DNA of 64,000 nt, taken from the NCBI GenBank assembly GCA_038503035.1, contig JAVSML010024434.1, forward strand, positions 907,263-971,262, read 5' to 3'. The DNA comes from Crocodylus rhombifer. Taxonomy: Eukaryota; Chordata; Crocodylia; Crocodylidae. Positions 59,760 through 64,000 of this stretch are shown piece after piece. The translations under genes and the position numbers were made by a program. The notes beneath the pieces are model-generated. The model was not told the DNA's origin. It did no database searches and saw only the letters and a list, made by a program, of their open reading frames with translations. Every line of letters starts with the position of its first letter. Position 1 is the stretch's first letter.

Positions 59760-62700
59760 CACGCACGGGGGGACTGTGAGAGTAGTGCTGGCTATGGACA
59801 AGTGCTTTGGGGGTTAGTAGATCTGAAATGGAAGGTCAGTTAAGGGAGCTTGTCCTAGAGAGGGTATGGCTACAGGAGGGAGTCACTGGAAGGGGGGGAT
59901 GAATTTGCCCTATGGGGCACTAGGGGGACAGAGCACAATGGGAAGAGACAGGGAGACGGCACTGGGAGTTATCTCAGGCAGTAGCAGCAGCAGAACAGAG
60001 CCTTAGGCCCTCAATTCTGCTCTGCAGTCACCTCCCAGCACAATCCTGCATCCTTGTTCTGTGACCCTGCAGCATGTGGCAACCAGGCAGGGCAGCCCTG
60101 GGGCCCTTTTTTGCTGAGAGCTGAGCAAAGCGGGTGCACAGCAGCTCATTGCCACAGGGGTTGACATTTTGCCAGGGTTGATTCTGGCTTTCCCCCATGT
60201 GTTCTGGGACTCGGCTCTGCTTTGCTAACTCTGGCTGACTTCAAGCCGACTGTCAGTTCCTATCCATCCTAGGAGCGGCCTTCATTCACTCGCCTCCCAC
60301 GAGAGAAATCAAAGCAGAGGCCAGCATGCAGCAAGAAAGGAGGATGGAGGCATGTTTGCGCTGGCCTGTCCCTGCTGTAACCCTGCATGCCTGGTCCTGA
60401 GTGAATCGCACACAGGCACCTGCTTGCATCCCACACAGAACAGCTTTCGTTGTAACACTGACCAGTCAGTCACTCTTCTCCTTGGCAAACCACGTCACTG
60501 CCCCCCAATACACGCACTGTCCTATGAAAAAAGCCCCCTTTGTTCTTTATCTTCAGTGTGTAAATCTGGGAGGAGAGGAGACCCTCTGCCATCTATTAGG
60601 CATCTAAGAGTGATCCTATTCCACCCTGAAAAAGCCTTAATACGCATACTTCCATTACACGCCCTCATCTTAGCCTTAGGACCTCAGTCCCAAAGGTCAG
60701 CAAGCAGGGGAAGGAGCCACCCACCTCTGGCAATAGCTGGTTTTGAAGGACACAAGCAGGGTAGACTAGATGACACTTAGGTTCCCAGCAAGTGGGGATC
60801 CAGCTGTCTTAGGGATAAGGGCCCTGGGGGCACTTTGACATGTTGTGCTTCTGCTATAGGCTGGGACTGGCAAAGTCACGGAGAGAGTCAGACATCCAGC
60901 TCCTGCTGTTCATCAAAGCCTGGTGCTAACTGCCCTAGTCACCTTCGAAAACCCTGGCTGGTGCAGATCCACACTTACAAATCACAGCACCCCTTGTTAC
61001 AGTGCCTTCCTCTGGCCAGTGCTGCTCTGGGTCCTAAAAGAGACCCAACACCTCCAGTAACAGCTGCTTTCTCTGGCAGAAGCAGCTCAACTGGTGCTGA
61101 CTCCCATGAACCGACCTCATCGCCTGAGCTGCTGACAGGACCAGAGCAGGTTTCTTGGTTAGATACACTGGCAGGGGGATGGCTGTGGCAAACTGTGAGT
61201 CTGGGAGAGAAGTGAGTAGCATATGGCTCAGGAAATGTGGCTTTCTCTGAGCACGATAGTCTGTGAAGGCTTCTAGGATGGAGGTGTAGGGAATAGCTCT
61301 TGTTAACGAAAGAACTTGGTGGGCAAATATGGAAAGCACATTGACCCTCTGGCTAGAAGGCTGAGTCATGGGCTTGGCATTTATAGACCAGCCTGCTAAT
61401 TGAATGAGCTGGCATGAGGAGATGAGAGCTCCTGTGATTCAGGCCTCACTGACTCACCCCTGGTATTGTGAAGGGCTGCAGAACTGACGGCCAGAAGCAA
61501 GAAGCTGTAACAGCTTCTAGGCCTTGTCTTTGGGCTGCCTGGTGCTGAATGGGAGTCACTGTCACATTCAACTGTAAGCCTAGAATTTGCTAAATTTGAA
61601 CGTAGGCTTCTCCCTGCCACGCAAGGGACCCTGGTTATTTGTCACATATATTTTTTATATGGGGCTTTTATTTTTAACCAGCAAAGAAATAGCTTACCGT
61701 GCAGTCTGACATGAAGACATGAGGAACTAGGCTTTAGGCGCAGCTGTGCGTGACAGAGCCAAGGTGTTGCTTGGACCCAGTGCAAGGTCTCCGCAGAGAT
61801 GTGCTCACAGGGTGAACTCTCCCTTGGGCTCCATGCCCCAGCTGCCTCCTTGAGAACAGTTTGGAGCAGGAGCACAGAATTTGCCTGGGCCGGCGCAGGA
61901 TGCTCTTGTGGTGGCTGAAGACGGTTTAACTCCACAACATACTCAAGCAGGGAGAGGTACCAGGTGTTTCATCCTGGTTAGATCCCCTCCATCTTCCTGA
62001 CCAGGACTTTGGCACCACCGAAGAAGTGTCCTTCCCCCACCCTCTTGAGAAACCTCCCCAGGTTTGACACTGGACCTAGGGCATTCTGGGACAGGATGCT
62101 GAGCTCTGCTGCAGCCAGTGCTGGGGAGGTGCCCTGTGCAGACATTCCAGCAAAGACATTTGTCCGAAGGCATGAAGCTGATAGTTAACCCCTTTAACGC
62201 CAAGCCATGGACCATTGATCCAGTGAGTTCTTGGAGACGAGGGCTAATGCAAAAAGCAGCAGTGTGGGTCTTCGGCTGTTCATGACTCCAGTGCAAGCCG
62301 CCTGTTCCTTATTAAGACGATTGAGTCACAGGAACACATGAAGCAGAAAGCTACTGGGGCAATGGACCACTGCTTGTCTTTCATCTCCAGTCAGCCAGGC
62401 TCAGCTCATGTGGAGACCCTGGGTATTTCTCCAGTTAAGACACCATCTCTGATTTTGCCCAGTAGCTAGGAGCCATATCTGTCTGTCTGTCTGGGACTAT
62501 AATAATCTTGTCTGTGGTCCTGTGCTACTTTTGTCTGTTTCCCTGATAAATGTTAAAGCCAGCTTCATGAATCTTTCATAGAGCCTTATTTAATATAATT
62601 ATTTCTGACATTCAGTGCCTGCAAATAGCATCTTGGGACACACTGTTTGTGACCAGTGAACTCCAGCAATAATGAGCTGATGTTTATGCCGTGTGAATTA

Positions 62701-63201
62701 GGAGCCTCTGGTCCCTGAGGGAAATTGGAGTGCTTTGGCATGTACCCCTTGGAGGAATCATTGATTGCTCTTTAATTTGGCTAATGTGTAAAAGCTACAT
62801 ATTGACACAGCTTTGTGGTTTCCTGTGTCTTGCAGTCACATTGCATGTGATTAACCTATATACTGGTGTCAAGAAAAGGAGCATCTGTTTGCACATTGGC
62901 ACAGACAAGACAGATAAGAGGATTTCCTCAGCATGAAGCTGCTCGCATTTGGGAAGGTGTGATGACACGGTCAGGAGAAAATGATGCAAAGTACATTAGA
63001 GACAGATTTTGCAGCTGGGCTTGCTAACTAAAGGGATGTGGCCTCTTCCATGATCCTTACTGCAGAAAATGTCCTTGTTGCCAGAGAGGGACTTGACCTG
63101 CTATGACAGTTGGCTTCAGAAGGGTGATATCTCTGTCTGTGAGGTGTTTGCTAGTGTCCCACTGCCTGTGCTGCTACCTTGTGTGAATCTGCAGGTTAGG
63201 C
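58067..63201. other. intergenic DNA without recognised gene
   Basis: Only simple repeats and a weak CR1-tail-like stretch (about 60745-60795, GGGTAGACTAGATGACACTTAGG) were noticed. No WAP four-disulfide pattern, which synteny with mammals might predict upstream of KCNS1, was found. Confidence 0.55.
59725..59767 (+). repeat. (GT)n passing into CG/CA alternating tract
   Basis: About 29 nt of GT followed without a break by CGCGCACACGCAC, 43 nt of strictly alternating purine and pyrimidine. Confidence 0.92.
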
Positions 63202-63230
63202 TGTGTGTGTGTGTGTGTGTGTATGTGTGT
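63202..63230 (+). repeat. (TG)n microsatellite
   Basis: TG repeat with one TATG interruption. Confidence 0.92.
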
Positions 63231-63324
63231 GACCCAATGATGGTGAATGTAGGGAGGGTAATTAATAGAGAATAGATCATTATACACCTCATTCAATGCT
63301 TTCTCTCTAAAGTATCCACTTCTA

Positions 63325-63405
63325 CTCTGAGGGAGAAAGGATGCTGGGCTATATGGACTATTGGTCTGACCTAGCATGGCACTTCTTATGTTCCTATGAC
63401 CTAGA
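63325..63405 (+). mobile_element. CR1-type LINE 3'-end fragment
   Basis: GGATGCTGGGCTATATGGAC, TATTGGTCTGACCTAGCATGG and CTTCTTATGTTCCTATG match the common 3' end of a reptile CR1/L3-type LINE. Confidence 0.75.
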
Positions 63406-63511
63406 TCCTGTACAGATGGGCATATGTCCTTTGTATATGGTACTTTTGTAGGTTGCATGTGATCTTTGTGGTTGTTTGCCTGTATAGACATGTCACGGTG
63501 CATGTTATTTG

Positions 63512-63850
63512 TATCATAAAATCATAGAAAAGTAGGGTTGGACAGGACCTCAGGATGTCACATCTAGTCCAACCCCATGCTCAAAGCAGGACCATCCTCA
63601 GCTAGGTCATTCCAACCAAAGCTTTGTCTAGCTGGGTATTTAAAGCCTTCAAGGATGGAGATTCCACAACCTCTCTGGGTAACCTGTTCCAGTGTTTTAT
63701 TACCCTCCTGATGAGAGAGTTTTTCTTAATATCTAACCAAAACTTCCCTTGCTGCAACTTGAGATCATTGTTCCTTGTTCTGTGTTTTGCCACTGCTGAG
63801 AACGGGTTAGCTCCAGAAAACTACTTGTAGCACTTCTCTTTCTAGAATAC
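63512..63850 (-). mobile_element. CR1 LINE 3' fragment, reverse orientation
   Basis: Starts AAAATCATAGAAAAG, GGGTTGGACAGGACCTCAGG and continues into the ORF2 C-terminus on the minus strand, where a 63-codon open frame (63793-63602) reads KLQQGKFWLDIKKN, VIKHWNRLPREVVESPSLK. Little decayed, so relatively young. Confidence 0.88.
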
Positions 63851-63949
63851 TGGCTTGCATGTCTGCAACACCTTTCCCGTGCGAATCCTGAAGTTCTGGG
63901 CAAATTTGACATCAGAAGGCAGAGTAGATTTGTGCCTCATGGCAAACCA

Positions 63950-63953
<4 letters not shown>

Positions 63954-64000
<47 letters not shown>
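63954..64000 (+). repeat. (AC)n microsatellite, cut by window end
   Basis: Uninterrupted AC for at least 47 nt to the last base of the window. Confidence 0.95.

Noticed and set aside
60835..61215. Cysteine-containing frame with KPGANCP, considered as a WAP domain
   Set aside because: The WAP spacing of eight cysteines (CxxDxxC, KCC, final C..P) is absent.
1..64000. Searched by eye for tRNA, rRNA, snRNA genes and CRISPR-like arrays
   Set aside because: No cloverleaf boxes, rRNA stretches or regularly spaced identical repeats seen; the only array is the eukaryotic minisatellite at 24513-25035.

Overview
This is vertebrate nuclear DNA: spliced, mostly non-coding, with one confidently recognised protein-coding gene. 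The retroelements are CR1-type LINEs, the DNA transposons are hAT-type miniature elements, and I saw no mammalian L1, Alu or B elements. That points to a sauropsid, most likely a crocodilian or a turtle. The abundance of old CR1 and hAT copies and the roughly 20 kb intron fit less well with a bird. The exact species is inference.

The gene is KCNS1 (Kv9.1, an electrically silent voltage-gated potassium channel subunit) on the minus strand. Its coding sequence lies in two exons: 41283-40318 (322 codons, Met to the end of the S4-S5 linker) and 20392-19937 (151 codons plus TGA). They join in phase 0 across a 19,925 bp intron to give a 473-residue protein. A candidate poly(A) signal lies about 470 bp past the stop. 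A CpG island at about 45.38-46.33 kb, interrupted by a 400-base assembly gap, is the likely promoter; a good minus-strand splice donor at 45503/45502 suggests a non-coding first exon there.

Layout. 1-3365: AT-rich plus-strand sequence ending near an AATAAA; from mammalian gene order (STK4 tail-to-tail with KCNS1) it may be the end of the STK4 3' UTR. 3366-19436: intergenic, with small CR1 tails and no convincing exon. 19437-41310: KCNS1, whose intron holds a decayed CR1 (21795-24042), a minisatellite with five-unit higher-order structure (24513-25035), a 17-bp-arm hairpin (27146-27191), two hAT miniature elements (28869-29534 and 30210-30400) and a CR1 tail (32530-32762). 41311-45375: upstream DNA with one hAT element (42940-43239). 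45376-46330: CpG island and gap. 46331-64000: repeat-rich, including a 2.5 kb CR1 with an intact-looking reverse transcriptase core but several lesions (49430-51950), CR1 fragments in both orientations, another hAT element (57720-58066) and several microsatellites.

I found no previously undescribed biological system. The most unusual structures are the higher-order minisatellite, the long hairpin, a GC-rich cassette shared by two hAT families with different termini, and a (CGGCC)5 G-quadruplex-prone tract against the assembly gap.
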